This document shows, piece by piece, positions 8,495 to 16,194 of a stretch of DNA of 64,000 nt. The notes below the pieces were generated by a model, which saw only the letters and a list, made by a program, of their open reading frames with translations, was not told the origin of the DNA and searched no databases. The position numbers and the translations under genes were made by a program. The first letter of the stretch is position 1. Every line of letters begins with the position of its first letter. This stretch comes from Oceanospirillum maris DSM 6286 (GTDB lineage: Bacteria > Pseudomonadota > Gammaproteobacteria > Pseudomonadales > Halomonadaceae), in NCBI RefSeq assembly GCF_000422865.1, contig NZ_AUGW01000007.1:124001-188000 (forward strand), given 5' to 3'.

Positions 8495-9235
8495 TTATTT
8501 ATCAATTAAAACGCTTCTAATATCAATAAAATCACCACTTGTGACACCGTATTCGGATGGCGATTTTACTACTTTGTCTATATCTTTAGCCCGCTGTTCA
8601 GGAGATACCATATAGTTCTCAGTCACCGCCCTTTCTTGTAGTTTTTTTAGCTCTTTAAAATGGGATGTTCTTTCGCTAAAACTCACTTGTCTTGACAAAT
8701 CTGAATTGACATTACATAGACCCAAAACTGCAAAAAATATTCCCGGATTTTCTTTCGCATATACACCAGACATAGCCATTAATGCTGCTTTACTCAAGCT
8801 ATAAGGTAAGGTACCTTCTCGATACCTTACCCCTGCCATAGATGCCGACACAATACACTGATTGGGGAGGTGGGCAGAAGATATAACAAGATCTAACAGC
8901 AACTTGTTTGCTAACACATTTACTGAAATCACATGCTGTAGCTCTCGTATTGTAAACTCTTCGGCCCTATTCGGAACCCTTCCACTTATGCCAGCATTTA
9001 GAAAAAGCATATCAATACCTTCCTCTAACAACCTGGCTAAGCCAGCCTCAAGCAGCTCGTCATAATCATCAAGACGTGATAAGTCAAAAGGTATGAATGT
9101 AAAGAGAGGGTTATCTATGATGAGGTAAGGTGTTCTACGAGAAATGCCATATACTTGGTATCCTTTATTTAGGTATAAACGAGCAAGAGCCTCTCCAATA
9201 CCGCTGCTAACGCCTGTAATTAAAATCCTTTTCAT
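8495..9235 (-). CDS. Short-chain dehydrogenase/reductase A of the operon
   Basis: About 246 residues from the ATG at 9235, which has GGGGAG just upstream; the in-frame ATG at 9247 lies in front of that site. It is a classical SDR: cofactor loop ITGVSSGIGEAL, LNAGIS, catalytic Ser around VSASMAG and YSLSKAALM with the Tyr-x-x-x-Lys pair. Such enzymes reduce a carbonyl with NAD(P)H. It is the more divergent of the two SDRs, with the C-terminal half unlike FabG. A role in reducing a keto group of the acyl chain or of a butyrolactone precursor is plausible. Two adjacent SDR genes imply two carbonyl (or carbonyl and double-bond) reductions. Confidence 0.82.
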   Translation of the reverse strand: MKRILITGVSSGIGEALARLYLNKGYQVYGISRRTPYLIIDNPLFTFIPFDLSRLDDYDELLEAGLARLLEEGIDMLFLNAGISGRVPNRAEEFTIRELQHVISVNVLANKLLLDLVISSAHLPNQCIVSASMAGVRYREGTLPYSLSKAALMAMSGVYAKENPGIFFAVLGLCNVNSDLSRQVSFSERTSHFKELKKLQERAVTENYMVSPEQRAKDIDKVVKSPSEYGVTSGDFIDIRSVLIDK

Positions 9236-9270
9236 TCCACTCCCCATTCACTAAAAATTTCTGGCTATCC

Positions 9271-10044
9271 CTAGAATTTACCTGCTGAAAACCCACCATC
9301 AACGGGTAAAACACTGCCTGTCATATAAGAAGAGTCTTCGCTTAAAAGAAATAAAATGGTTGAGGCTATTTCTTGTGGGTCTGCAAAACGCTTCAATGCC
9401 GTTATTTGCATTTTTCGTTTAGTTGATTCAGGGTTTGCTTCTAAGCGTTCCTTCGAATTCATTCCACCTAAAGTGGGTCCCGGACAAACAGCATTGATAC
9501 GAATTGTATTTCGACCATTTTCTTTGGGAATAGAGCACTCAAGTGCACAGACTTGAGTAAGCATGTTCAAGGCAGCTTTACTTGAGGAATAGGCACTCTG
9601 ATTCTCAGTTCCTAGAATGCCACCACAGGATGAAACGTTGACAATCGCACCATTCACATTGCCTTCTATTAATTTAATCTCCTCTCTTAGTAATAAAAGT
9701 GGCCCGATTAAATTTGAATCAAATATCTGTCTCCAATCATCGAATTTGAAATCCCTTATCGGTTGGTGATTACCTGTTGCACCAACACAATTCACTGCAA
9801 AGTTTAGAGAACCATGATCTTTCTCGATTTTCGTAGAGAGTTCCCTAACGCTGTTTTCATCTGTTGCATCATTTTGAATATAGATGCAGTTATCTCCTAG
9901 ATATTCTCTAGCTAGCAGTCCACCTTCAATTTTTCTACCGGTTATATAGCAAATCGCGCCTTTATCTATAAGAGCCTTTGCAACTGTTAAACCTATTCCC
10001 CTAGTTCCACCTGCCACCAAAACAACTTTATTTGAAAAATCCAT
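9271..10044 (-). CDS. Short-chain dehydrogenase/reductase B (FabG-like)
   Basis: 257 residues, usual for FabG-like SDRs. It shows VAGGTRGIGLTV, a D-A-T-D stretch following the second beta-alpha unit, the NCVGATG variant of NNAG, VNVSSCGG with the catalytic Ser and YSSSKAALN with Tyr and Lys. The C terminus is LPVDGGFSAGKF, typical of 3-oxoacyl-ACP reductases and related enzymes. It starts 3 bases behind the ene-reductase gene, so translation is probably coupled. Likely an NAD(P)H-dependent ketoreductase acting on an ACP-bound or free intermediate. Confidence 0.85.
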   Translation of the reverse strand: MDFSNKVVLVAGGTRGIGLTVAKALIDKGAICYITGRKIEGGLLAREYLGDNCIYIQNDATDENSVRELSTKIEKDHGSLNFAVNCVGATGNHQPIRDFKFDDWRQIFDSNLIGPLLLLREEIKLIEGNVNGAIVNVSSCGGILGTENQSAYSSSKAALNMLTQVCALECSIPKENGRNTIRINAVCPGPTLGGMNSKERLEANPESTKRKMQITALKRFADPQEIASTILFLLSEDSSYMTGSVLPVDGGFSAGKF

Positions 10045-10047
10045 ATT

Positions 10048-11187
10048 TTATTTCCCTTTATAAACAACTTTTAATTTATCTGGACGTAGATAATCTGGAT
10101 TTACACAACAGTAAACTCTCTCAGCAGAAGTTTCTTTTTTATCACGAAAGCAAAAAGCATCACCGAGACATCTATTCACATCATCATCGAATCCATTAAG
10201 TTCTTTTACAACTAGATGGTTATCAGCAAGAACTGCACGTGCAAAACCAACAAAATCTGCGTCACCTGACTCTAAAATTTCTTTTGCTTTTGATACAGAA
10301 AATACAGATCCACTAAACCCTACAGGTATTTTTACTTGCTCTTTTAGTAACTTGGTTCCTTTTCGCAAAATCGAGAGTGTCTCTTCCGTATTGGAAAAAA
10401 ACTGACTAAATGTATCACTAACACCAACCGAGCATTCAATGGATGCCACCCCTGCCTCTTCAAAAGCAAATATAACATCTTTGAGCAAATGCGGCTTTTG
10501 TCCGTCTGCTAAAAAGCCGTCATCTATTCCCAATCTGACGCTTACTGGAATTTGTCCATCAGTGGCTTTGATGATTTCCTTTATAATAGATATGACAATA
10601 TTTGCTCGCTTTAATGGTGTCCCTCCCCAAAAGTCCTGACGCAGATTTGTTTTAGGTGATAGAAAACTACTCAGAAGGTAGCCATTAGCTGCTTGCAGTT
10701 GAATTATTGGAGCATTCGCTTTTTGAGCAAAGATTGCAGATATGACAAATTGTTCTATGCAGTCTTGAATCTGCTCTTCTGACATTGCGATGGATTCATT
10801 GCCGTTTCTTAATGAAACACCACTTGGACTTAAAGCTACCCCATCACCTTGCATTCCATAGTGTTGTAACTGAACCCCTAAAATAAAATTATTTGATTTA
10901 GCCCAATTAAATAAAGGCCTCAAGGCATGAGCATGCTGCTCAGTTGTAAGCTTTAATCCGCGAGAATTAAATCTAGATGCAGATGTAACGGATGCATTAC
11001 ATAAATAACCGAATCCACATCCTCCTTTAATTAAGGACTGATATAATGAAAAGAAGGCCTCTTTTGGGTAACCACTATCATCACATAAATCTAATCCCAT
11101 GGACGCAAAAAAAAGGCGATTTTTCGCAAATACATTTTTTCCAAAGCTTATTTCTTCATTAAATTTATGAACAGATACATTGCCCAT
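10048..11187 (-). CDS. Old Yellow Enzyme-type FMN ene-reductase
   Basis: 379 residues. The ATG at 11187 overlaps the stop of the AfsA-type gene (TGATG), a sign of coupled translation. The TIM-barrel NADH:flavin oxidoreductase pattern is clear: VQLQHYG near 105, the barrel motif ending ANGYLLSSFLSPKTNLRQD (168-184), VSVRLG, and DFVGFARAVLAD near the phosphate site. Compared with OYE1 (His191, Asn194, Tyr196) this protein has Gln165, Asn168 and Tyr170. The proton-donor tyrosine is kept, but the first substrate-anchoring histidine is Gln. Cysteines near the C terminus (CLGDAFCF, then CCVNP) look like a decayed Fe-S motif of the dienoyl-CoA reductase branch. It is suited to reducing an activated C=C, such as a butenolide. 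Confidence 0.85.
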   Translation of the reverse strand: MGNVSVHKFNEEISFGKNVFAKNRLFFASMGLDLCDDSGYPKEAFFSLYQSLIKGGCGFGYLCNASVTSASRFNSRGLKLTTEQHAHALRPLFNWAKSNNFILGVQLQHYGMQGDGVALSPSGVSLRNGNESIAMSEEQIQDCIEQFVISAIFAQKANAPIIQLQAANGYLLSSFLSPKTNLRQDFWGGTPLKRANIVISIIKEIIKATDGQIPVSVRLGIDDGFLADGQKPHLLKDVIFAFEEAGVASIECSVGVSDTFSQFFSNTEETLSILRKGTKLLKEQVKIPVGFSGSVFSVSKAKEILESGDADFVGFARAVLADNHLVVKELNGFDDDVNRCLGDAFCFRDKKETSAERVYCCVNPDYLRPDKLKVVYKGK

Positions 11188-12221
11188 CACTCATCTACCT
11201 TGTCTGTAGCTGAGTTTTTTTCCATGAGTAAAAAGAATCGCTTTATCAATTCGCTAATAGAATAGGTGTCATCAATATTGAGATCTTTAAATTTCAATAA
11301 CAGCAAACCTTCATGTTCACCTAAAACATCTACTACTTTGGAGAAATACAGTTTCCCATCAAAAGCAAGCTTAATGGACCGAATTATTTGATTTTCCATT
11401 GCAGGTAATGAACTAATACACCCTCTCTTGCCTATACCAACAAGTTGAGATGATATTTCATTACCCTCATGATCAAAAAATGTACAAGCGATACGTTTTG
11501 GATCAATTGGTTTATACCAATAATCCGAGTATAAGAATATATTCCTGATTTTTTTAAATATATCCATATCGATGATATTAACTTTAGAGTCGACAATACA
11601 AATCAACTGTCCTTTTTGATAAAATGTTGTTCGACAAAATAGCTTTCTTGTATCATTGCCTAAATACCCATCTATCGTATCGACAATAATTTCAATTGGA
11701 TACATAACTTCCGCATAGGAAAAAAATCTAGAGTTCAATTCATCTAAGGTGATTGTCACTTCACCTTTGACATATTTCGTCGTCGTATATATATGGTAAT
11801 ACACAGACTGTCGAGCGGCTTCTATAAACATTGTACCAGGTACATGTTCATGCGGCTTTCTGTAAAAGTAATAGTTATCGGCTAAATTCACCAATTCAAA
11901 TGAACTAGGAATATATTCTTCAGAAGAGTACGCCTCAGAAGCATGAGAAACACGCTTAATAAATTCTTTATTGAGGTTTAACTCTTTAAGAGTTTGAAAA
12001 GGAATTGTTCTTTTCCAATATAATTTAGAACCATCCAATTCAGGTTCAAAAAAGGATTCATCCAGCCTAATTCGTTTTCTAATTTTATTATCTATGAGAA
12101 AGTCTATATTGTTTTCAAAATTATTTTTCTCAAGAAAATAAAATGGCACAGCTCTAGCGTAATTTTTTATAAGAACATCATCTTTTGAGTTCTTATGAAC
12201 AAGTTCAGGCGAAACAAGCAT
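11187..12221 (-). CDS. AfsA-family (gamma-butyrolactone biosynthesis hotdog) protein
   Basis: 344 residues with no signal peptide. The diagnostic stretch is HEHVPGTMFIEAARQSVYYH (residues 124-143). It matches the conserved hotdog helix of AfsA/ScbA proteins (H-V-P-G, then E-A-A-R-Q). A second, weaker half follows from about 230, as expected for a two-hotdog AfsA. In Streptomyces, AfsA transfers a beta-ketoacyl group from ACP to dihydroxyacetone phosphate, which closes to a butenolide phosphate. Here the surrounding genes could make the beta-ketoacyl-ACP (ligase, ACPs, KASIII) and reduce the ring (OYE, SDRs). The N-terminal 115 residues are unusual and longer than I would expect. The family call rests on the motif; the reaction is inferred. 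Confidence 0.8.
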   Translation of the reverse strand: MLVSPELVHKNSKDDVLIKNYARAVPFYFLEKNNFENNIDFLIDNKIRKRIRLDESFFEPELDGSKLYWKRTIPFQTLKELNLNKEFIKRVSHASEAYSSEEYIPSSFELVNLADNYYFYRKPHEHVPGTMFIEAARQSVYYHIYTTTKYVKGEVTITLDELNSRFFSYAEVMYPIEIIVDTIDGYLGNDTRKLFCRTTFYQKGQLICIVDSKVNIIDMDIFKKIRNIFLYSDYWYKPIDPKRIACTFFDHEGNEISSQLVGIGKRGCISSLPAMENQIIRSIKLAFDGKLYFSKVVDVLGEHEGLLLLKFKDLNIDDTYSISELIKRFFLLMEKNSATDKVDE

Positions 12222-12265
12222 AGAAAAATCCTTTTTCTATCTAAAAGAAATAATAATACTTAAAT

Positions 12266-12898
12266 TTACCAAGCCTTTGAAAATTCACCTATTTTTTCCA
12301 AGGCATATTTCATTGAGGCCTCTTTTAAATGCTCAGCTTCTTCCCTATTACCACAATGAATATGCGAGAAATCCTGAACCCCCATAAATCCAAACGCTGT
12401 CGCTATAGTTGGTGTGAGAAGGTCATACGCCCCAAATTCTGCTCCAGGCGAGTAGTCTCCTGCTGCGGTTGAAATCAGCAATATCTTTTTGCCTGCTGGC
12501 AATAGTGGACCGTGACTTGTTTCAACAGAGTAATAAAATGTTTTTCCTTCTCGAACGACATTATCAATATACGCTTTAAGGTTCCAAGGGGTTGAGAAAT
12601 TATACATGGGAGTTGATATAACAATATGAGATGCCGACTTGATTTCATCAATATACAAGTCAGAATTAGACAGCTTTTGAATTTGCTTATCCGTTTTTAA
12701 AGCATCATCAGTTAAATTGGCTTCTACCCATTCTTGGTCTGGACCTTGAATATTTCCAGGACTAACATCGCGCCTTATAACCTCAGCGCTTGGGTTTGAT
12801 TTTTGCCATTCAGAAAGGAATTTTTCGGCCAGCTGACCAGATCTTGAGCGGTCTTGACGAGGACTTGCTTTAATAAGTAACAGATTTTTATTTTCCAT
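12266..12898 (-). CDS. FMN-dependent NADH quinone/azo-reductase (AzoR-like)
   Basis: 210 residues with a flavodoxin-like fold. The phosphate-binding loop is IKASPRQDRSRSG near the N terminus, and the flavin/substrate loop is PMYNFSTPWNLKAYID, typical of AzoR. These enzymes do two-electron reductions of quinones and azo compounds with NADH and FMN. It is the promoter-proximal gene of the operon, 44 bases ahead of the AfsA-type gene and on the same strand. It may be part of the pathway, protect against a reactive quinone-like product, or simply share the promoter. Confidence 0.87.
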   Translation of the reverse strand: MENKNLLLIKASPRQDRSRSGQLAEKFLSEWQKSNPSAEVIRRDVSPGNIQGPDQEWVEANLTDDALKTDKQIQKLSNSDLYIDEIKSASHIVISTPMYNFSTPWNLKAYIDNVVREGKTFYYSVETSHGPLLPAGKKILLISTAAGDYSPGAEFGAYDLLTPTIATAFGFMGVQDFSHIHCGNREEAEHLKEASMKYALEKIGEFSKAW

Positions 12899-12946
12899 AA
12901 AACTATCCTTAGTTAATTTTTAATTCACAATCCATAATAAAGAATC

Positions 12947-12975
12947 ATGCTACCTATTGAAAATAAATACTTCAA
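12947..12975 (-). promoter_or_regulatory. Candidate promoter and operator of the AfsA-type operon
   Basis: On the minus strand, TTGAAG (12975-12970), a 17-base spacer and TAGCAT (12952-12947) lie about 50 bases before the AzoR-like start codon. An inverted repeat, ATTGAA-N9-TTCAAT (12956-12976), overlaps the -35 box and spacer, where a repressor or LysR-type regulator could bind. The boxes are only moderate matches, so this is a candidate. Confidence 0.4.
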
Positions 12976-13101
12976 TATTAAAAATCATAATAATACTGAC
13001 CTATATCAACAAACTCAGCAACGTAAGAAGTTCATAACCGAGTATGAGACCTTTGCACGAAACGCTCTTGAATATGAGATCTTAAACCGATAACACAACT
13101 A

Positions 13102-14284
13102 GTGGGCCGTATGGGTAGTTGTGTTGTCCCGACAGACCTGGACTATCTTTAATAACATCACTTCCCTTCATTGTTGGTTGTTATGTCAGCTCTTACTCCG
13201 ATTGTATTACCTGTTGAAGACCGTCTTAAATTAGAGGCCTGTGTCCGCAGAACGACAGCTCCCCATCGAGATGTATTGAGAGCCTCGATTATTCTTCAGT
13301 TGGCGGATGGCACATCTATCACGGACACGGCTCATAAGCTCAATTGCTGTACAGCGACGGTCACCCGTTGGACGCATCGATATTTAACATCAGGATTATC
13401 AGGGCTTAAAGATGCTCCCCGTTCCGGACAACCCACCAAGATAACGCCAGAAGTCCGTAAGCGGGTTCTTGATATGACGGTGCATTCACTGCCTAAAGAA
13501 GCATCCCATTGGAGCGTCCGTTTGATGGTGAAATATGCGGGAATAACGCACTGGCAAGTCACACAGATTTGGAAGGATGCAGGTTTAAAACCTCACTTAC
13601 TCCATACGTTCAAAATTAGCCAGGATCCTTTGTTTGCGGAAAAAGTACATGACATTGTGGGCATCTACATGGATCCGCCAAACAATGCTATTGTCTTGTC
13701 TGTCGATGAGAAAACCCAAATTCAGGCACTGGATCGGACGCAGCCCATGTTGCCGTTACAGCCGAGGTTGGCTGCTTGTCGAACTCACGACTACAAGCGC
13801 AATGGCACCGTTAACTTATACGCCGCATTTGATATTTTAACGGGTAAGGTTCTTGGGCGATTGACCAAACGTCATCGCGCTAAAGAGTTTCTTGATTTTC
13901 TGAAGCAGATCGACAGAGCAACACCGAAAGGGCTGGATCTTCATTTGATTTTGGATAATAGCAGCACCCACAAAACGAAAGCAGTACGTGACTGGCTGGA
14001 GGCTCACCCAAGGTTTGCAATGCACTTCACCCCAACCAGTGCCTCTTGGTTGAATGCCGTGGAAGGTTGGTTTGCACAGCTGGAGCGTCGAGCGGTACAC
14101 CGAGGGAGCTTTAACAGTGCTGAAGCGCTACGCAAAGAGATCAAACGATTTATAAAGGCTCACAACGAAGAGAGTAGTAAGCCTTTTATCTGGAAGAAGT
14201 CAGCAGAGTCGATATTGACGGCGGTTGCAAAAGCGAAACTGAGTTTATTGAATAAAGCTCATGCGAATTAAGCATACAGGCCAC
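13102..14284 (+). mobile_element. IS630-family insertion sequence, apparently complete
   Basis: The imperfect terminal inverted repeats read GTGGGCCGTATGGG at the left and, as reverse complement of the right end, GTGGCCTGTATGCT. Both ends are flanked by TA (13100-13101 and 14285-14286), the target duplication expected for IS630/Tc1-type elements. A single full-length transposase gene lies inside. It sits just upstream of the biosynthetic operon. Confidence 0.8.
13183..14271 (+). CDS. IS630-family transposase
   Basis: About 362 residues from the ATG at 13183; an in-frame TTG at 13171 is less likely. An N-terminal helix-turn-helix (DTAHKLNCCTATVTRWTHRY) and a winged-helix segment (RSGQPTKITPEVRKRV) precede the DDE domain. 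The catalytic acids appear in VLSVDEKTQIQ, LILDNSSTHKT and SWLNAVEGWF. The reading frame is intact and the element ends look complete, so it may be active. It carries out cut-and-paste transposition into TA targets. Confidence 0.93.
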   Translation: MSALTPIVLPVEDRLKLEACVRRTTAPHRDVLRASIILQLADGTSITDTAHKLNCCTATVTRWTHRYLTSGLSGLKDAPRSGQPTKITPEVRKRVLDMTVHSLPKEASHWSVRLMVKYAGITHWQVTQIWKDAGLKPHLLHTFKISQDPLFAEKVHDIVGIYMDPPNNAIVLSVDEKTQIQALDRTQPMLPLQPRLAACRTHDYKRNGTVNLYAAFDILTGKVLGRLTKRHRAKEFLDFLKQIDRATPKGLDLHLILDNSSTHKTKAVRDWLEAHPRFAMHFTPTSASWLNAVEGWFAQLERRAVHRGSFNSAEALRKEIKRFIKAHNEESSKPFIWKKSAESILTAVAKAKLSLLNKAHAN

Positions 14285-14329
14285 TAGTTGGTTTATCGAG
14301 TTTATCGTGCGAAATTTTATCAAACTGAG

Positions 14330-14435
14330 TAGCATGACTTTCTCAAAGAGCTATCAAAACATCATATAAAATTGGCAGAGTCTATTACTGAAAATGAAAA
14401 GAAGATCATGCATATTGTATATCCCATCGCATGAC
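14330..14435 (+). other. Possible C-terminal gene scrap beside the IS630 element
   Basis: Right of the IS, a short open stretch translates HDFLKELSKHHIKLAESITE and continues to a TGA near 14433. There is an in-frame stop upstream and no start. It may be the tail of a gene lost when mobile elements landed here. I cannot name it. Confidence 0.2.
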
Positions 14436-14458
14436 TGTTAGGCATGCTTTTACCTACA

Positions 14459-15781
14459 CTATTTCAGTTCATCATCATAAATCTCTAATAAATTGAGCCA
14501 AGAGATTACATGTCGTTTAAACGTTAATGAGGCCTGAACTTCACCTCCAGCAGACAAACTCACCGCTACCCAGTGATCATCACGTTCGCTCTCTGGCTTC
14601 AAGGCAACCTCTGTTGCATGATTCACTGAGTAGATATGCAGTCTGTCGCCATTACCGTAGCCGATATCGTCAGAATCAGGCAGTCCCAGCCAAACCGTTG
14701 GATTTCTCTCCAAGGTCAGCAGTGCCAGTTCAATACCATATTCCACCTGATACAGGTAGTAATCGCCGTCATTCACTTTGCGCAGTGTTTCCAGTGAGAC
14801 TTCGCTACCGATCAATACATGGCAGTCCAAAATCGACTTGAGCGATGTTAGCGGCTGGATACCCAACTGGCCGGCAAAAGGAGGATTGCCAAAGTGAGCC
14901 TTCAGTCGTTCACCGTAGCGCTTTTGGAAGTGCCTGCGGGTATTAAGAACAGCGTGATTCTCACCCACTACCAGTTGATCCCTAAGCCTTACCAGATCAT
15001 CAAACTGTTGAATATCAGTTGTTAGGCTCGCCTGATCGGTAAGGTTGCGATCTCCAAGCAAGATAGCCAGCTCATAGAGCATATCTTTGTTTTGGTTCAG
15101 TGATTCTTCTGATTCTGAACCCACCAGAGGGGCGATTTTGGAGCTTCGTACAACAGGATCTATCAGCAGTGTTTCCAAACCTGCGGACGTTAGGTTTTGG
15201 CAATGCGGCAACCATGCCCATTCATCAAGAGAGCTCAGTTTACGAAGCGTTCTTCTCAACACCGCCAAAGGCCATACGGTAAGTGCCATGTGGGGCATCA
15301 GACTAATGACCTGCTCTGTCGGCTTCAGCCCAAGATCCATCAATAAGTGATCAGCAGGCCGCTCTAACCATTCAATCAGCTGCGCCCAGCCTGCATCAGC
15401 GGGCAGGCGGTGGCAGCACCAGTTGAAGATCAGTGCAGGTGTATGCTGGAAGCGACTGGCAACCGTATCAGACGTGAGGATCGCCCGGTTAAGTATCAGC
15501 ACAACATCAGGGCGGGATGACAGCATAGGGATAAGATCTGGAGGTAACTGATCGTGCCACGGGTAAGCCTCGCCATCAGCCAACACAGGGAAGGCAGGGA
15601 CATCCTGCGGTAGCGATTCTTCCCATACATCACCGAGACTGAGCCGCCATGCTTTACCAGCGTGAGCCTTACCACCAATGGCAACAGCCTTAGTATCATC
15701 AAGGGCTATCAAGCCACCGGACAACAACAGCAATTCGTGCTCAGCGTCCCAGTGTATTTGAATCGGGTTATCGGGATTCAC
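14459..15781 (-). CDS. Unknown 440-residue accessory protein
   Basis: I do not recognise this protein. It has no signal peptide and no membrane segment. It is tryptophan- and leucine-rich and looks like a soluble multi-domain protein: an N-terminal beta-rich part (residues 1-60), then SSRPDVVLILNRAIL, a helical middle, and a C-terminal part with WLGLPDSDDIGYGNGDR. No catalytic motif is evident. Its composition is near that of the AlbA_2-type gene and unlike the AT-rich operon to its left. It lies on the same strand behind the integrase, AlpA and AlbA_2 genes, separated by an IS3 scrap. It may be cargo of the integrative element, possibly defence-related, but this is context only. Confidence 0.6.
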   Translation of the reverse strand: MNPDNPIQIHWDAEHELLLLSGGLIALDDTKAVAIGGKAHAGKAWRLSLGDVWEESLPQDVPAFPVLADGEAYPWHDQLPPDLIPMLSSRPDVVLILNRAILTSDTVASRFQHTPALIFNWCCHRLPADAGWAQLIEWLERPADHLLMDLGLKPTEQVISLMPHMALTVWPLAVLRRTLRKLSSLDEWAWLPHCQNLTSAGLETLLIDPVVRSSKIAPLVGSESEESLNQNKDMLYELAILLGDRNLTDQASLTTDIQQFDDLVRLRDQLVVGENHAVLNTRRHFQKRYGERLKAHFGNPPFAGQLGIQPLTSLKSILDCHVLIGSEVSLETLRKVNDGDYYLYQVEYGIELALLTLERNPTVWLGLPDSDDIGYGNGDRLHIYSVNHATEVALKPESERDDHWVAVSLSAGGEVQASLTFKRHVISWLNLLEIYDDELK

Positions 15782-15851
15782 GGTAATTCCTTATCAAGAA
15801 AAAGGGAGTAGAAGCCTCCCCCTGTCTGCCAGACTTTAGATAGCCTGTTTC

Positions 15852-16090
<239 letters not shown>

Positions 16091-16128
16091 GCTCACAGCC
16101 CCATACTTTTAACGCCAACTTATTAAAC

Positions 16129-16189
16129 CGCGCAATACCGCGCAATACCGCGCAATACCGCGCAATACCGCGCAATACCGCGCAATACC
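16129..16189. repeat. 10-bp tandem repeat, about six copies
   Basis: Six perfect head-to-tail units of CGCAATACCG; only the last base of the sixth differs. The array lies between the IS3 scrap and the 3' end of the AlbA_2-type gene, with its stop codon six bases beyond the array. Perfect identity suggests recent slippage expansion. There are no spacers, so it is not a CRISPR array. Confidence 0.95.
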
Positions 16190-16194
16190 TTAAT

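Noticed and set aside
11187-12221. FabA/FabZ-type dehydratase for the hotdog protein
   Set aside because: The catalytic H-x-x-x-x-P-V-x-P-G type site of FabZ is absent, while H-V-P-G with E-A-A-R-Q is the AfsA pattern.
13010-13090. Possible old IS terminus (GAGACCTTTGCACGA) left of the IS630 element
   Set aside because: It resembles ends seen on some IS5-type elements, but with no partner end or transposase I cannot support it.
16129-16189. CRISPR-like array
   Set aside because: The units abut with no spacers and are only 10 bases, so it is a simple tandem repeat.
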